Shown here piece by piece: positions 1-12,227 of a stretch of 64,000 nt of DNA. Where the stretch lies: contig OZ005692.1 of the NCBI GenBank assembly GCA_963930775.1, positions 8,666,135 through 8,730,134 on the forward strand. The letters run 5' to 3'. The DNA comes from Cliona cf. orientalis. Taxonomy: Eukaryota; Porifera; Demospongiae; Clionaida; Clionaidae. The stretch's first letter is position 1. Every line of letters starts with the position of its first letter. The notes under the pieces were generated by a model. The model was not told the origin of the DNA. It did not search any database and saw only the letters and a list, made by a program, of their open reading frames with translations. The translations under genes and the position numbers were made by a program.

Positions 1-3000
1 CCTCGATACTAAGGAAAGAATTCAGGTATGACAGTTTTTGTGCCTAGATTTTATTAATCCTGGTAGCCGACAGTTTTTTAGTACTGATATTTTAGTCTGA
101 GAGCTTCATGTGCAATATATCACAGTGCTACTTGCTGTTTAAGTGAAATTCATTCTATTTGGATGCTATTATGGAATATCAGATGATATAACAGAATTAA
201 TCAGTACTAATGTTTGTCTAAGAGCTTTGTGAGCAATAAATCACAGTGTTATTCGCTGTTTAATCATTCTATTCGGGTGTTACGTCATAGGAAAAAGATG
301 CTGCCATATCTGATGACTATGGAAAAGACCTTGCCAGTGTGGAAACTCTGCAGAGGAGGCATGAAGGATTTGAGGTATGCGTCGGTATAATTTATTAATC
401 ATGTGATTCTAGCCTGGCTCACTCCCTCTATCTCTCCATCACTTCTTTAGCGTGATCTAGATGCATTGAAGAACAAAGTGAAGGTGCTTTCTGACGAGTG
501 CAAGCGACTTTGTGACACATACCCCGAGTCCAGTGCTCATGTAAAAGATAAGGAGAATGATGTTCACTCAGCCTGGGAGAAACTACTCGAGAGATCTAAG
601 GCAAGGAAGGAGAAACTGGTTGAAGCTGAACAGCTGCAGAGATTCCTAAACAACTTCCGAGATCTTAGGTAAGAGTCGTAGTAGTATTATACAATATTTT
701 TGGATAAAATATATGTAGTACATGTACACACACTTATTGTATTAGGTAAGAGTCGTAGTATTTTCAGATAAAAGATGGATATGTATACTCAACATTACGT
801 ATAATATAGTACACATACTTATTATACCATTCTTCTACATCATTATTTTTTATTCTCTCTCTCTCCCCTCCATCCTTCTCCCTTTCATCCCTCTTTCTAT
901 CTGATTCTGACTCCTCTACATCAATCAGTTCATGGGTGAGTGATATGCTAGCCATTCTATTGGCTGACGAGCTGCCTCAAGACGTAGCTGGAGCTGAAGC
1001 AGTTCTGGCTAGCCACTCGGAACACAAGGCAGAGATAGACGCTAGGGAAGCGTCTTTTAAGGCATTCCAGTCGACGGGGTCGTCACTGATAGCAGCTAAC
1101 CACTACGCAAGCAAGGAGGTATAGTAGTAATTCATGCCATCGCTATAATATGATTAGTACTGAGTTGGATGCAAAGGTGTGAAAATAATAGCATCTTTGA
1201 TCAGAAGAAGTATCAGAACTATTTTCATGATATGCACATAGTTTGTGGCATGTACTGAATTTCGGAAGTAGTATGAATTTTTTTTCACACGTACATTATT
1301 ATATCCACCCCATTACCTCTATAACAATCAAGCAATGCAGAGCTATATAGTTGGGCTTGACAAAGCCTTATATCCCGTGAAAAATTTCAACCATAGAGTG
1401 CAGTCGCGTTAGATATACAATGTGCCAAAACGACCCAATTACGTCTGTGATATTTGTGTATGAATTTCACCCTCAGATTGGTGACAAGCTTAGTGCAATT
1501 AAAGGTCAGCATGCTGAGCTGCTGGAGACTTGGAAGAGGAGGCAGGAGGAGTTTGACCACAATCTGGATGTGCAGATGTTCCACAGAGATGCTGAGCAGG
1601 CAGAGTCCTGGATAGCTCTCAGGGAGGCAATGCTCGGAAACGAGGATGAAGATTTAGGGGTGAGTCAGCTAATTAATAAGAGGAGATGACTGCTGCAGTG
1701 GAACCCCTCTTAATGGCCGCCCCTGTTGAGCGATCACCTTCTCTATAGCCTCGTCCCCAGGCCACTCCCACATTTTTAAAGTTAGATTGAAAACATGGGA
1801 GTTGCCTAGGGACGAGGTTACCTCTCTATAGTTACCACTTCTACCTTGATCTCAACTGCCTTGCCATAATTTTTATGAGGGAAAAAGCTCTAAGATTCTG
1901 ATATAAGGCCACCCTCTATAATGGCCAAAGCTTCATTCCCAACAGCGGCCGCCATTGAGGGGTTCCACTGTATACATGTTTCGAAGATTGTATTGAAAGG
2001 AATACATACACAAGTGGGACAGTGTGCGATCTTAGCTGTATATCTACATCTAGTGTGGGTGGGTAGTAATCTATTGCAACATACCCTCTACCCACTCAAT
2101 CATGTTACTTGTGTGCACAACGGAACCATAATACTATACCTAGTTTCAATAGTTCACATAAAATTACATAACTGCTTGTAGTGTAATTCTAGTTCTTTCG
2201 TGTGTATAATATTATATGGATAGGATTCAGTGGATGCAGTCGAAGAGATGCTTAAGAAGCAAGAAGACTTTGAAAAGATGCTTGCTGGCCAGGAGGATAA
2301 GTTCCATATGCTCATCAGAGAAACAAAGGTAATAACACTCTATACAGGCATTGGGTGGCCATAAGATTATGGAAGATACCCCAAAGCTCACTGATCTTTT
2401 TGACATAAGGAGCCTGAAACAAGGCTAATTTAACCAAACACTGAACTTTCTTTCATTCTGTGACTATACGTAGTATATCTACTCTGTCTCTGTACCTTTC
2501 ACTATGTTTTTTGTGCAGGTTGAAGAAACAGACAGACTGAAACGTGAGGAGGAAGAGAGGAGACTTCTTGAGGAGGAAAGGAAGAGGAAAGAGCTCGAAA
2601 GAAAGAGGCAGAGAGAGGAAGAGGTATATATTGGCAAAAATTTGATGACATAATCATGGTGGATATCTGTCATTTATTAGCAACGTCGTCAGCGCGAGGA
2701 ACAGGAGAGAAGGCTTAAGGAGCAACAGAGACTTAAAGAGGTAATGTAATGTTTATGGATTGTGTGTATGTGCTATATTAAAGATGAATTGAGATAGATT
2801 TCACAGACTCTTGTGGTCACATAGTCAAACTCTATAGCATATCAAGTTTAGCTATGTGCGTTACTGTGTTGCACAGGAGAAGGAGAAAAAGAAGAGGTTG
2901 GAGAAAGAGCGGCTAGAGGCTGAAGAGAGAGCCAAGAAACTCGAGGAAGAAAGGCTGCAAAAGGTAATTCACATCATAATAATAATATTAACAAGCCTGG

Positions 3001-4399
3001 TAAGGATAATTATTATACTGTATCATTCTTCATGTCAGCTTCATGAAGAAGAGGAGCTTAAGAGACAAGAGAGAGAAGCAAAGCTTTTTGCCGACCTTGG
3101 AGCTCAAGGAGTGCCCACTTTTGGACTCGAGGTATATACATACTATGAGAGCAGAATTCTAATAATTACCACCGAAATCAATAATTATACATTTTGAACA
3201 TAGGAGGGTGATGTGATTAGAGAGGGCTTCCTTCAGCGAAAGAACGAGCTGGATGAGGGTGGAAGGAAAGCAGCCACTAGGTCATGGAAGAACTACTATT
3301 CTGTTCTCATTGGACCACTGCTCAACTTCTACAAGGACAAGAGGGATTTCCAACAGGTAGCTATAATTATAGTGCAAAACAAATGAGAAAGCTTTGATAT
3401 TTGAGGGTGCAAATTTATTACACAAAAATTGTGATAGTAGCCCCTGTAACTAATGTATGCTCATACAAGATATTACACACAAATATATGTACACTCACGT
3501 GCAGTACATTTCAGCCTGCCCTCCCATCAATGTGACTCAAGGTGTTTGTGAGGCAGCCAGAGACTATCAGAAGAGGAAGAATGCACTGAGGCTCAAGTAA
3601 GATACTAGTATGCGTTGATTTCTGTCCTCAATTTAATAGGCTCATCTGCGCAGTACAGTCTGGAATCACTGGTATATATACTTTCACCACTCAGTAGTAC
3701 TATAAAGCGACATTTTTATGCGCAAATACGAATCATGCAAGTCAATCAGTGGTCACATAAATTTGTATCATGCCATACATTACTATTATGAAACATATGT
3801 GTATGTATAAATAAAAGTTGCGTAAATTTTTCAAGAGGTCCATTTTGACCGATTCATATAATTTTTCACGTGCATGAATTTTAAATGTTGAAATGCCTAC
3901 CATGTCAGTATCCCATATTATTTTTGTCAAGAGTAAATACATACTCTCTTCCCCTCTTGGTATCTATCCACTTGGCCATACAGGTTACCAAATGGAGCAG
4001 AGTATCTATTTTTGGCAAGAGATGAGTCTGATGTCATGGCTTGGGTCCAGGCCATCAACTCAGTCATCCAGGGAGGAGGGAGTGCAGCTCCCTCCTCTGT
4101 GAGCTCTGCCGTGTCCAGCCCTCCACTCAGCCAGATAGGAAGCCCCACCCATTCAGGTAACATTTAACAGAGTTCCACCATAAACAAACACATACTTTCA
4201 CACACACGCACACATTATTAATACAAGCACGCGCACACAGCTAGTCTCTGGCCCATTCAGCATAATGTTATTTGGATGTATGATATAAGCTTACAGGAAA
4301 AGACATCCTACTACCAGCAAAAACCACACTAAAACATGAGCATCTTATTATATTGTATCCGGAAAATTTGCATGTACTACCTATCCACAATGTCATGCG

Positions 4400-4432
<33 letters not shown>

Positions 4433-5348
4433 AAAGAGAGCATAATAATAACCATAATTAATTCGTTCTCACTGATGCTTAAAACATACTCATCAGGTAC
4501 TTCTATTAACACTTCAAACACACACACTATGCCTCCAGTTGAACCGCCGCTGCCTTCATGGCCAGCTGAGCCACAGAATGGCAGTGCTGACTCTAAACCT
4601 TCAAGTGATGCGTTGGATTTGCCTCCAGACAGCGAGCCACCTCCGTTGCCTTCAGTACCACTGCCTGAGGAGGAGCCGGTTAGTTGGCTGCATTCAAACA
4701 ACTAGCATGCAGACCTATCTATAGGGGCCATGTAATGAATTTTTGTTAGGAGATTTTTTTTTGCCGATTTCAGCACCTGCTCTCATTGGTAGTTCTCCTG
4801 TGCTAATAATTGCATAAAGGATGTAGCAGCATTAACCGTTTACTAGCTTGCAGTCTATAGTTAAATCTTGATCATACTATGCCTTGTGCACAAATGTGAT
4901 TGGTAAAAGTAATTGGTATGCATTAATACAATAATATTAATACGATTATCATGTGGCTATAGCCACATGGCATAATTTCTAATAGAAAAGAGAGCAAGTT
5001 ACTTCATAGAGTGCCAAAGAGATTTAGTTACTCATCGTTAATTGCTAATAGGCTTCTAATAAATAATTTATATTATCACACTTTAAATTTTAGGTGAGTA
5101 AAGAGCTTCCCATACCCGCTGCTCCTGCTGCTATGAAGCCTCAGCCTTCTCCCTCTCTCCCCCCGGCACATGGATACGGACACCATCGACACGCCCCTCC
5201 TCCCCCTCCCACTTCTGTGGCTCCACCCACTGCGTCAGTGGCTCCTCCCACTTCAGTACCTCCGCCCACCCAGGATGAAGGAGGCAAGGCCGACAAGGCT
5301 GGCAAGAAAAAGAGCAGGTTCAAAATGTTTGGAGCAAAAAAGTCGTAA
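1..5348 (+). CDS. Beta-spectrin, C-terminal part (5' end outside window)
   Basis: Membrane-skeleton protein that crosslinks actin with alpha-spectrin and binds membranes. Exons by GT-AG sites and open frame: 1-25, 291-374, 451-668, 929-1118, 1477-1659, 2224-2328, 2519-2623, 2681-2740, 2877-2963, 3039-3131, 3204-3356, 3505-3596, 3984-4156, 4497-4678, 5094-5348. The first exons hold spectrin-repeat hallmarks, such as DDYGKDLASV followed by RRHEGFE and the helix pattern W-x-S-D-M-L. Exons 2519-3131 encode a K/E/R-rich stretch predicted to be a charged coil. Exons 3204-4156 encode a PH domain (REGFLQRK, WKNYYSVL, LRLKLPNGAEYLFLARDE, AWVQAI), the usual C-terminal module of long beta-spectrins. The tail (4497-5348) is Pro/Ser/Thr-rich and ends in a basic KKSRFKMFGAKKS, then TAA. 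Family assignment is firm; which beta-spectrin subtype is not determinable. The gene start and most repeats lie upstream of the window. Confidence 0.93.
1746..1820. mobile_element. 75-bp palindromic MITE (TAGCCTCG...CGAGGTTA) in a spectrin intron
   Basis: Inverted arms TAGCCTCGTCCCCAGGC and its imperfect complement at the right end; the flanks are a near-match of 9-10 bp (ACCTTCTCTA / ACCTCTCTA). The same termini occur at 9006-9047 and 29272-29601, where a 9-bp target duplication is exact, so this is an old member of that MULE-type family. Confidence 0.6.
4400..4430. repeat. (AC)n microsatellite in spectrin intron
   Basis: About 15 uninterrupted AC units between the PH-domain exon and the proline-rich exon. 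Confidence 0.95.
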
Positions 5349-7017
5349 ACCATGCATATACTAACTTAACATTCTTGGTGCTGTAGTTTATAGTTAAGGA
5401 GGATACTTATACTATATTAGCTGAGAGACAAACTTATAGCATAATAATAATATTGAAACATTTTAGTATGAAGGCATTGTTTTATGTGGCACCATCATAT
5501 TTTCGTATCTAACCGAGCATGAGCTATATGGCTTTTAGCTAAACCGCGTTTGGGCGATGCTGCACCATCCTAGAGTGCCCATAATTATTTTCTTGGATTT
5601 AAATTAATTCAATAAGCCACAATTTTGCTTTGATATTTCAACCATTACCAGACTGGCTTGAAGTAATCCCTATGTACATCTTAGGTGAGTTTCTGTCAAA
5701 CACTTAACACCCAATTGCAAATGGAAAACAATAATCATGATGCAGAGACTGGAGTCTAGCTTGTAGTTTTGCTGGACAGGAGAGGCATTGATAACAAATG
5801 CACTATCTGTGTCACCTTCATTGTTCTGAACATTGTAGCTACCATTGAGATTACCTACAGTAGATACAGTCATTATGTTTTTTTCCCCACCTATAATATC
5901 TTCTGTAGCTACTTCCTTTTTGTCACAACCAGCATTAATTTTGCGCTATTCTCTTATGTCAGGCTCCCCTTACTGTATGCATCTAGATCCCTTTAGAATC
6001 GATTGCGGTAACCAGTATACAAGCTGGACTGAGGGGGGGTTTTGTGGCAGTAGCTAATTACTCCTCAGTGTGTGACATATCTTCTTTTAGTTGGTTATCA
6101 GACAGGATGTTCTTCAGGTACTTAGCTGTTTCTTTGAGACTTCAATGAGTCAGATGTCTTGAATTTTAAACTTTCATGGTTGCTGGCCGTGACCCTGCGG
6201 TTGCGGCTAGTGTCTATTGGTATGGTGGTAACCTACAACAGGCTAAGATGTACAAAGGTAACACAACTGCGTGTGGTTTGGGAACGGAAATACTAATTGG
6301 TACTCCTGATTCTTTGAAATCACTCATCCTTAAGTCCCACCTGTATAGGCTGTCAGTCAAAGGGAACAGTACAGCAATAGTACCATGTTTATGCTAATAA
6401 AAATGCCTTATTTTAGCTTCTATTATAATACTTGAGGGCCAGAGACACTTGTGTCGCGGAGTCAAAGCACTTCCATAACAGATGGACACACACCTAAAGT
6501 CTTCTTATTATAATGATGCAGTGGCCATTTCCATATATAGAGCGTGAATTATATATAATATCAGATGTTCCAAATGTACTGCTAAGAGTTTACCGGTAAT
6601 GTGTTCTAGTCGACCATAAAGATCTTACAATCGTTTAACCTAGACTAAGTGTATTGTTCTTCTCATGCATAATAAAGTTACTATGAATTTCTGGTGCATA
6701 ACAATCCTTAGTTATACAATATATTATGTCACGTACATGCCGTGTGATTATTCTTTGTGCTATAGTGTAATAGCTACATAATAATAATAGTAATAGTAAC
6801 AGATAATCACAATGCTTTAATTGAACGTTGAACTTGTAAGAGTCTCATAGTCTCATAAAAATTTTATTTGGCCATGATGCATCCCATGATCCCCCACTGA
6901 CTGGTAATCACTGATCCACGTTAATTTTAGCGCAATCATTGCAATTTTATCATTGATAGCTACCACATTGGCAGTGCAGTGCATATAATACATCAAAATC
7001 AACAATGTGCAGTTTAA
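5349..7017. other. Intergenic, between spectrin and GH28 copy A
   Basis: Mostly AT-rich sequence with no clear gene. One minus-strand open stretch around 5690-5925 (contains GNLNGSYNVQNNEGDTDSAFV) looks compositionally like a receptor tail exon but has no supporting neighbours. A plus-strand open stretch at 6176-6397 codes for 73 residues with no recognisable domain. Neither is called as a gene. Confidence 0.5.
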
Positions 7018-8539
7018 TTTATGACTTAATACAGGAAGGTTTTGGTTCAGAATTCACAACTGTACCTTCAATATTTTCACAAACGTAAAACGAAGAGGCC
7101 CACCCTGTCACGGCAACATTATCAAACGTGATACCCCTACAAGGGTTTGACTCCGCACACCTCAACACTCCCGCGTTCAACCAACCGCCATCTGATGTCA
7201 CATTCTGCAAGATAATAGAGTAACGTTAACGAGGGGTTGGGGTGGGGGCCATGCATATTCCATCTCCTCGAGCTCCTCCATCAGGCTGTTTTTGTTGCTG
7301 AGGACCGATGTAGATTGGCCAGAGAATTGGGGAGTGGATTGTAATGTTCTGATAGACGATGTTGTCGATGACTCCAAATCCTTCCTTCCCTGAATTTGTC
7401 TTAATGTATATAGCCTTGAACGGATATGAGAACTTCACGTTCCTAAACGTCACATTTCGAATGCAGTTAATCTTAGCATTAAATTTTGGTAGAACGGATC
7501 CAATACTCATCCCAATAGAATGTACAATGTTTGCATTCTCAACTGTTACATTCTCTGTACATCCTTCCTCATCACTGAGATGACCTGGTTTCACAGCCAC
7601 AGCGTCATCATAGTTCTCTATGGTGACATTCTGGATCAGAATATTCTGACCAGATGGATCAATTCCGTCGGTGTTGAAGGAAAACATGGGAACCTTCCAA
7701 CTGGATGACTCTGATAAGCTTTTTTGAGCTTCAATGTCTACCCAGATTGTGATATTTCGTACAGTGAAATTCTTGATAGGTTTGGCATAGACGTGAAATT
7801 GTGGTGCATATAGGAAGGTCAGGTTTTCCACCAAAACATTGACACAGTTCTGAAAATGAACAAGGCGAGGTCGATTGTGCTGGAGAAAGTTGAATAAAAG
7901 CTCGACCCACCATTTATAGCCTTGGCCGTCAATCGTACCAGGCCCAGACAGGGTAAAATCAGAACAGTTAGGGAAATAGAGCACACTCTGATAGTTACCA
8001 TCCATCACAGGCCAGGCAGTAATGTTGGATATAGCAATCAGCTTTCCTTCCACTTGCAACTGAACTTGCTTGAGACCAGTGACGTACACTGAGAAGATGT
8101 AGTAGCTGGAATACTTTGGAACGAGTACTGTGCTCCTTTGAGTGGCATTTTGAAGGGCCTGCATGCATGTAGCTAGTGTTTAATCAAATTTCATAAAGAA
8201 CTGATATTATTCTGGATTGACACCAAATAGGTGGATCAGCTTTATGAGATGGGGGTGGGGAAAGGGGACATTGGAGAATACGTGAGAATATCAGAGTGCT
8301 CCTCCCTGCACCCTCACTAATCATTTATCATAGAGTCGGTAGACTCTATAAGTAGGGATGGCACGGATACTCCATATATATAATACATTACAAAAATCCA
8401 AATATCTCAAAACAGGTAACTTTGTGAACTTTCTAAGTGTCAAAATCAGAATCTACAGCAAATTATCTATCTAACAAGACCAAGATCACCCATCAATTCA
8501 ATTGTATATGCCAGAACCAGATGTTCAAAAAATAGCCAT

Positions 8540-8557
8540 TTCTCATTCTTTCTTTCT

Positions 8558-8587
<30 letters not shown>
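8540..8587. repeat. (TTTC)n microsatellite
   Basis: Imperfect TTCT/TTTC tandem run inside R1; a shorter version sits at the same place in R2 (about 11163-11188). Confidence 0.9.
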
Positions 8588-8588
<1 letters not shown>

Positions 8589-9005
8589 GTTTTCCTGGGC
8601 TAACACAAGACTACCATGACCGCTCACCTTAGCTCGAGTATAAATCCACTCCATTTTGGAGCGCGCACGTCTGTGGCACGCTCGTTTTGTGTTATCAGGA
8701 AAGCGATTGAATTGTGGGTGTGTACAGCGCGCGTTTTGCGAGTGGGTGTGTCTGATTAGCCATTTTGTCGTATAATGCGCATGCTCATACAGTGTTGCCA
8801 TGGTGAAGTCATGTGACCGATGTAAGTGGCGCGCATGCGCCGGCGCATCCAGGACCTGCTCGATCGCAGTGAACTGTTGATTATTATGGTGGCTACTTAC
8901 CAACAGTAAGCTTACTGGCCTATAAATATGCTCCAGAAACCGAAAGTTTTCGTCACTCCTTGGTTCTAAACAGCCTTCTTTCAAGTTCGCCGATCGAGTC
9001 AGCCC

Positions 9006-9047
9006 TAACCTCGTACCCAGGCCTCAAAGGGCCTGGGCACGAGGCTA
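9006..9047. mobile_element. 42-bp palindromic MITE with 9-bp target duplication
   Basis: TAACCTCGTACCCAGGCC...GGCCTGGGCACGAGGCTA, flanked on both sides by AGTCAGCCC (8997-9005, 9048-9056). The sister element R2 has an uninterrupted GTCAGCC at this position (empty site), which confirms an insertion. Confidence 0.75.
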
Positions 9048-9546
9048 AGTCAGCCCTGGCAGCTTCAGGATCGAGATAACGAGGGGCGTGGCTTCATTCG
9101 CAGGTCAAATCTGGACGCTGGTTACCTGAGCTGTTTCGAGAACCCCACTGATGCACGTTCAATAGTGTGAGATGCAAAAGAAGTCCTAGCTATAGCTATC
9201 AAAAGACTGCCTGCATGGGATTTGCACTTACAGGAGTATTTAAGTTAGAACTTACGGTGTATTTGGGGTACCATAGCTGCCTGACTCAAAGGTTAAGATC
9301 ACACAAACATGCTGAATCAGTGGTGTACTTGCTTCCTATAATAATATTGTTTTTGAAGTTGTAGCTAGTTGATTGTTCCATGCATTAATTATTAAACAAT
9401 GAATAGGCAAACCGGTCGCCATGGTATATGTATAGTCTCATGCCCAGCCTCTGTCCCCACGAGATTAGTCAGCTAGGAGGCATTGATAAAAATTAATGAC
9501 AATCATGAACTACCAGGCCCTGAGGGCACTAAAAAAAGAACAGTAA

Positions 9547-9922
9547 CAAGTATAAAAAACAATTGAATAAAATTGAAGGATGAAGTAGGGATGGCAGTGC
9601 CAAAAAATACACAAACAAGATTCGTAGGGATAACGTATCACATCCACTCTACATCCCTACGCTTGCTTTTCTCATCCACTTCTGATTCTATAAAGTGTCG
9701 CTATATATTTTGATATTGATCCATGGGTATACAGTATTGATTTTCCGTTCCTGCAAGCATGCGCCCCATATAATATTATGTGTGTGCATGACTACTCAAA
9801 AAACAAGCGTAGGAATGTAGAGTGGATGTGATACGTTATCCCTACGAATCTTGTTTGTGTATTTTTTGGCACTGCCATCCCTACTTCATCCTTCAATTTT
9901 ATTCAATTGTTTTTTATACTTG
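9547..9922. repeat. Long inverted repeat (foldback) at the 3' end of R1
   Basis: Arms of about 120 bp: CAAGTATAAAAAACAATTG... at the left and its complement ending ...CAATTGTTTTTTATACTTG at the right, with a spacer of about 130 bp. Present in R2 as 12470-12850. A diverged single-arm piece lies in an intron at about 60725-60815. Confidence 0.85.
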
Positions 9923-10710
9923 TAATATTATACTACTCAGTGCTGATAGATAATAATTACTAGCCTGTGAGATATAGCTTGGCTGTTTTTTACAGCAGCT
10001 TGAACAGAGGAGTCGTTGGCTATGGCGCCATAGCTATCCACTGAGAGAACTTGCTCTGTGGGTTTAGCGATGGCCGTCTGCCAAGAGATGAAAACACCCA
10101 ACGCTAGTATTACTGCCCTCATCTCATAGACCCTAAAAAAGTTATGACGTGTATAAACTACCTTTGCAAGAAAGGGGTGGGGCTGAGCGACATTCGTACC
10201 GACCATTACCTATCCAAGATTCACTACCGGGTTGTACATAACATTGTTATCAAAAATGCTGAGTTGACAGAACCACACCCATTGTAAGAAGACGATCGCT
10301 GTCACTGTGTCATGACATGTTCAGTCTGCCGCGGCCGTTAAATTATTTACCTTCATCATAAACTAATATCGTTGTTTAGTCTAGTCTCGCGATAAACCAG
10401 ACCGCCGGCTGGAACTCTGGCCCGAGGTGAGTGTCCTGCGTTTATAAACTTGTGTTCCATGGTTATAGCTAATATTATATAAGCCAGTCTACGTTGGAGC
10501 TCATTATCAATCATATTAAATTTGGTTGTATCATAGAGTCGGTAGACTCTATAAGTAGGGATGGCACGGATACTCCATATATATAATACATTACAAACAT
10601 CCAAATATCTCAAAACAGGTAACTTTGTGAGATTTCTAAGTGTCAAAATCAGAATCTACAGCAAATTATCGATCTAGCAAGACCAAGACCATTCATCAAC
10701 TCAATTGTAT

Positions 10711-11121
10711 CAGGGGCGGATCCAAGGGGGGGCTCCGGGGGCACGTGCCCCCCCCCCCCCCCGAGCTCCCTGCCAATTGGCCAATTGCAACTCGCCTGTG
10801 CTAAACTTATTACGGTAATGGTCGCCTAAGTAACTAGTAACGTACTAGGCCCCTCCTTAGTTTGCCACGTGCCACACAGACTATAGCACTATAGAGAAGA
10901 CGTGCCGGATCGAAATGCTGCCCCAAAAGAAACAGCGAAGGCTATCCGATTTCTATTCGACCAATAGGTAAGTATTTTCAATGTTATAAATAAATGAGGT
11001 CATTAGCTAGCGTTAAACGGTCAATAATTTTCCTTGGGGATCATGCATCTTCCAGACCCAGCACAGTATGCAGTGGCCTTATTTGTGCACCCCCCTCTTG
11101 ATTTTTCTGGATCCGCCCCTG
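10711..11121 (+). mobile_element. hAT-type MITE nested in R2 (5-bp TSD TGTAT)
   Basis: Termini CAGGGGCGGATCCA and TGGATCCGCCCCTG; flanking TGTAT at 10706-10710 and 11122-11126. R1 provides the empty site (CAATTGTATATGCC). CAGGGGCGGATCC is a familiar hAT terminus, and 5-bp duplications are known for the hAT5 group. Inside, 10915-10968 reads MLPQKKQRRLSDFYSTNR followed by GTAAGT, which looks like a retained first exon of the parent transposase. Contains a poly-C run at about 10744-10762. Confidence 0.75.
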
Positions 11122-11868
11122 TGTATATGCCAGAACCAGATGTTCAAAAAAACAGCCATTTCTCATTCATTCTTTCTTTCTTTCTTTCTGTTTTCCTGGG
11201 CTAACTCAAGACTACCATGACCGCTCACCTTAGTTAGAGTATAAATCCACTCCAATTTGGAGCGCGCACGTCTGTGGCACGCTCGTTTTGCGTTATCAGC
11301 ACAGCGATTTAATTGTGGGTGTGTACAACGTATTTTGCGAGTGGGTGTGCCCGATTAGCCATTTTGTCATATAATGCGCATGCTCATACGGTGTTGCCAT
11401 GGTGAAGTCATGTGACCGATGTCAGTGGTGCGCATGCGCCGGGATCTGCTCGAGTGCTCAAGCGCTCAGCTGATCGATCAGCTCAGTGAACTAAAGATTA
11501 TGGTGGCTACTACCAACAGTAAACTTACTGGCCTATAGAATACGCTCCCGAAACAGAAGATTTTCGTCGCTATTTAGTTCTAAACGGCCTACTTTCAAGT
11601 TCGCCGGTCAGCCAGCTTCAGGATCGAGATAACGAGGGGCGTGGCTTCATTCGCAGGTCGAGAATCCCACTGATTCAATAGCTAGTGTATGATGCAAAAG
11701 AAGACGTCCTAGCTAACTATCAAACGACTGCCTGGGATTTGCACTTATAGGAATATTCAAGTTTGAAATCACGGTGTGTTGCGGTACCATAGCTCAGGCC
11801 TGACACAAAGGCTAGGATCACACAAACATGCTGAATCAGTGGTCCAGGTATACCTACTTCCCTATAAT

Positions 11869-12227
11869 GCACCTATCAATTGTTTGCCCCACCTCCCCCA
11901 CCTGGGGCATAGGTGGGGATTTGACACACTTTTTTTGCAATGGCCCCACCCCTTGGAGGGAGGGCCATATCGTCCATTCCCCCACCTACCCCCTACCTCT
12001 CCCCCAGCATGAGGGGTGGGGATTTACCATAATGGCTAACAATAAAAAAAATTCATCATATTCGTTACTCTCGCACGGTCATTAGATGTCACCTGTGAGC
12101 CCTAATTGCCTCATTGGTACATGTGACATTTGCCCCACCCCTCGGGCCATATTTCCTTCGCATATCCCCTACCACTCCCCCATCTTTGCCCCAGGTGGGG
12201 TAGGTGGGGCAAACAATTGATAGGTGC
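11869..12227. mobile_element. 359-bp MITE with 40-bp terminal inverted repeats, nested in R2
   Basis: TIR GCACCTATCAATTGTTTGCC with further CCCCACC blocks and its complement at the right end; flanks ATAAT (11864-11868, 12228-12232). R1 lacks it at the matching place. Internal sequence is rich in CCCCACC/GGTGGGG blocks and has no coding signal. Superfamily not assigned. Confidence 0.7.

Larger units (their letters stand above)
8328..9922 (+). mobile_element. Helitron-like non-autonomous element, copy R1 (in GH28-A intron)
   Basis: 1595 bp starting TCATAGAGTCGG and ending TTTTTATACTTG, inserted between A and T with no target duplication; copy B of the GH28 intron lacks it. A second copy (10531-12850) has the same ends and the same A/T junction. 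The 5' end carries a short hairpin (TAGAGTC ggta GACTCTA). The last 376 bp form a long foldback (arms about 9547-9668 and 9799-9922). No open reading frame of substance. The 5'-TC, A^T junction and missing TSD fit Helitrons; the 3' CTTG departs from the usual CTRR, so the class is inferred. Confidence 0.6.
7018..10122 (-). pseudogene. GH28-like (polygalacturonase/pectate-lyase fold) secreted protein, copy A, frameshifted
   Basis: Two segments on the minus strand: a signal-peptide exon (ATG at 10122; MRAVILALGVFISW then AKPTEQ) ending near 9968, and a long exon from about 8158 to the stop at 7019. Right-handed beta-helix signatures of glycoside hydrolase family 28 are visible: VDSYGAIANDSSVQAAV near the start, FNTDGID (NTDG motif) and NYDDAVAVKPG (DD motif). 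Two other family positions differ: the usual G-H-G-x-S-I-G-S reads S-I-G-M-S-I-G-S, and the R of R-I-K reads Y-I-K. Compared with copy B this copy has a GCAT insertion at about 7249-7252 that shifts frame to a stop (7226-7228) before the C-terminal part, and 2 extra nt at the end of exon 1. The intron is expanded by a 1.6-kb Helitron-like insertion. Probably a pseudogene, unless the lesions are assembly errors. Confidence 0.72.

Noticed and set aside
5670-5925. Minus-strand exon near the spectrin 3' end
   Set aside because: Composition is protein-like, but no splice partners, start or domain were found; mentioned only in the intergenic entry.
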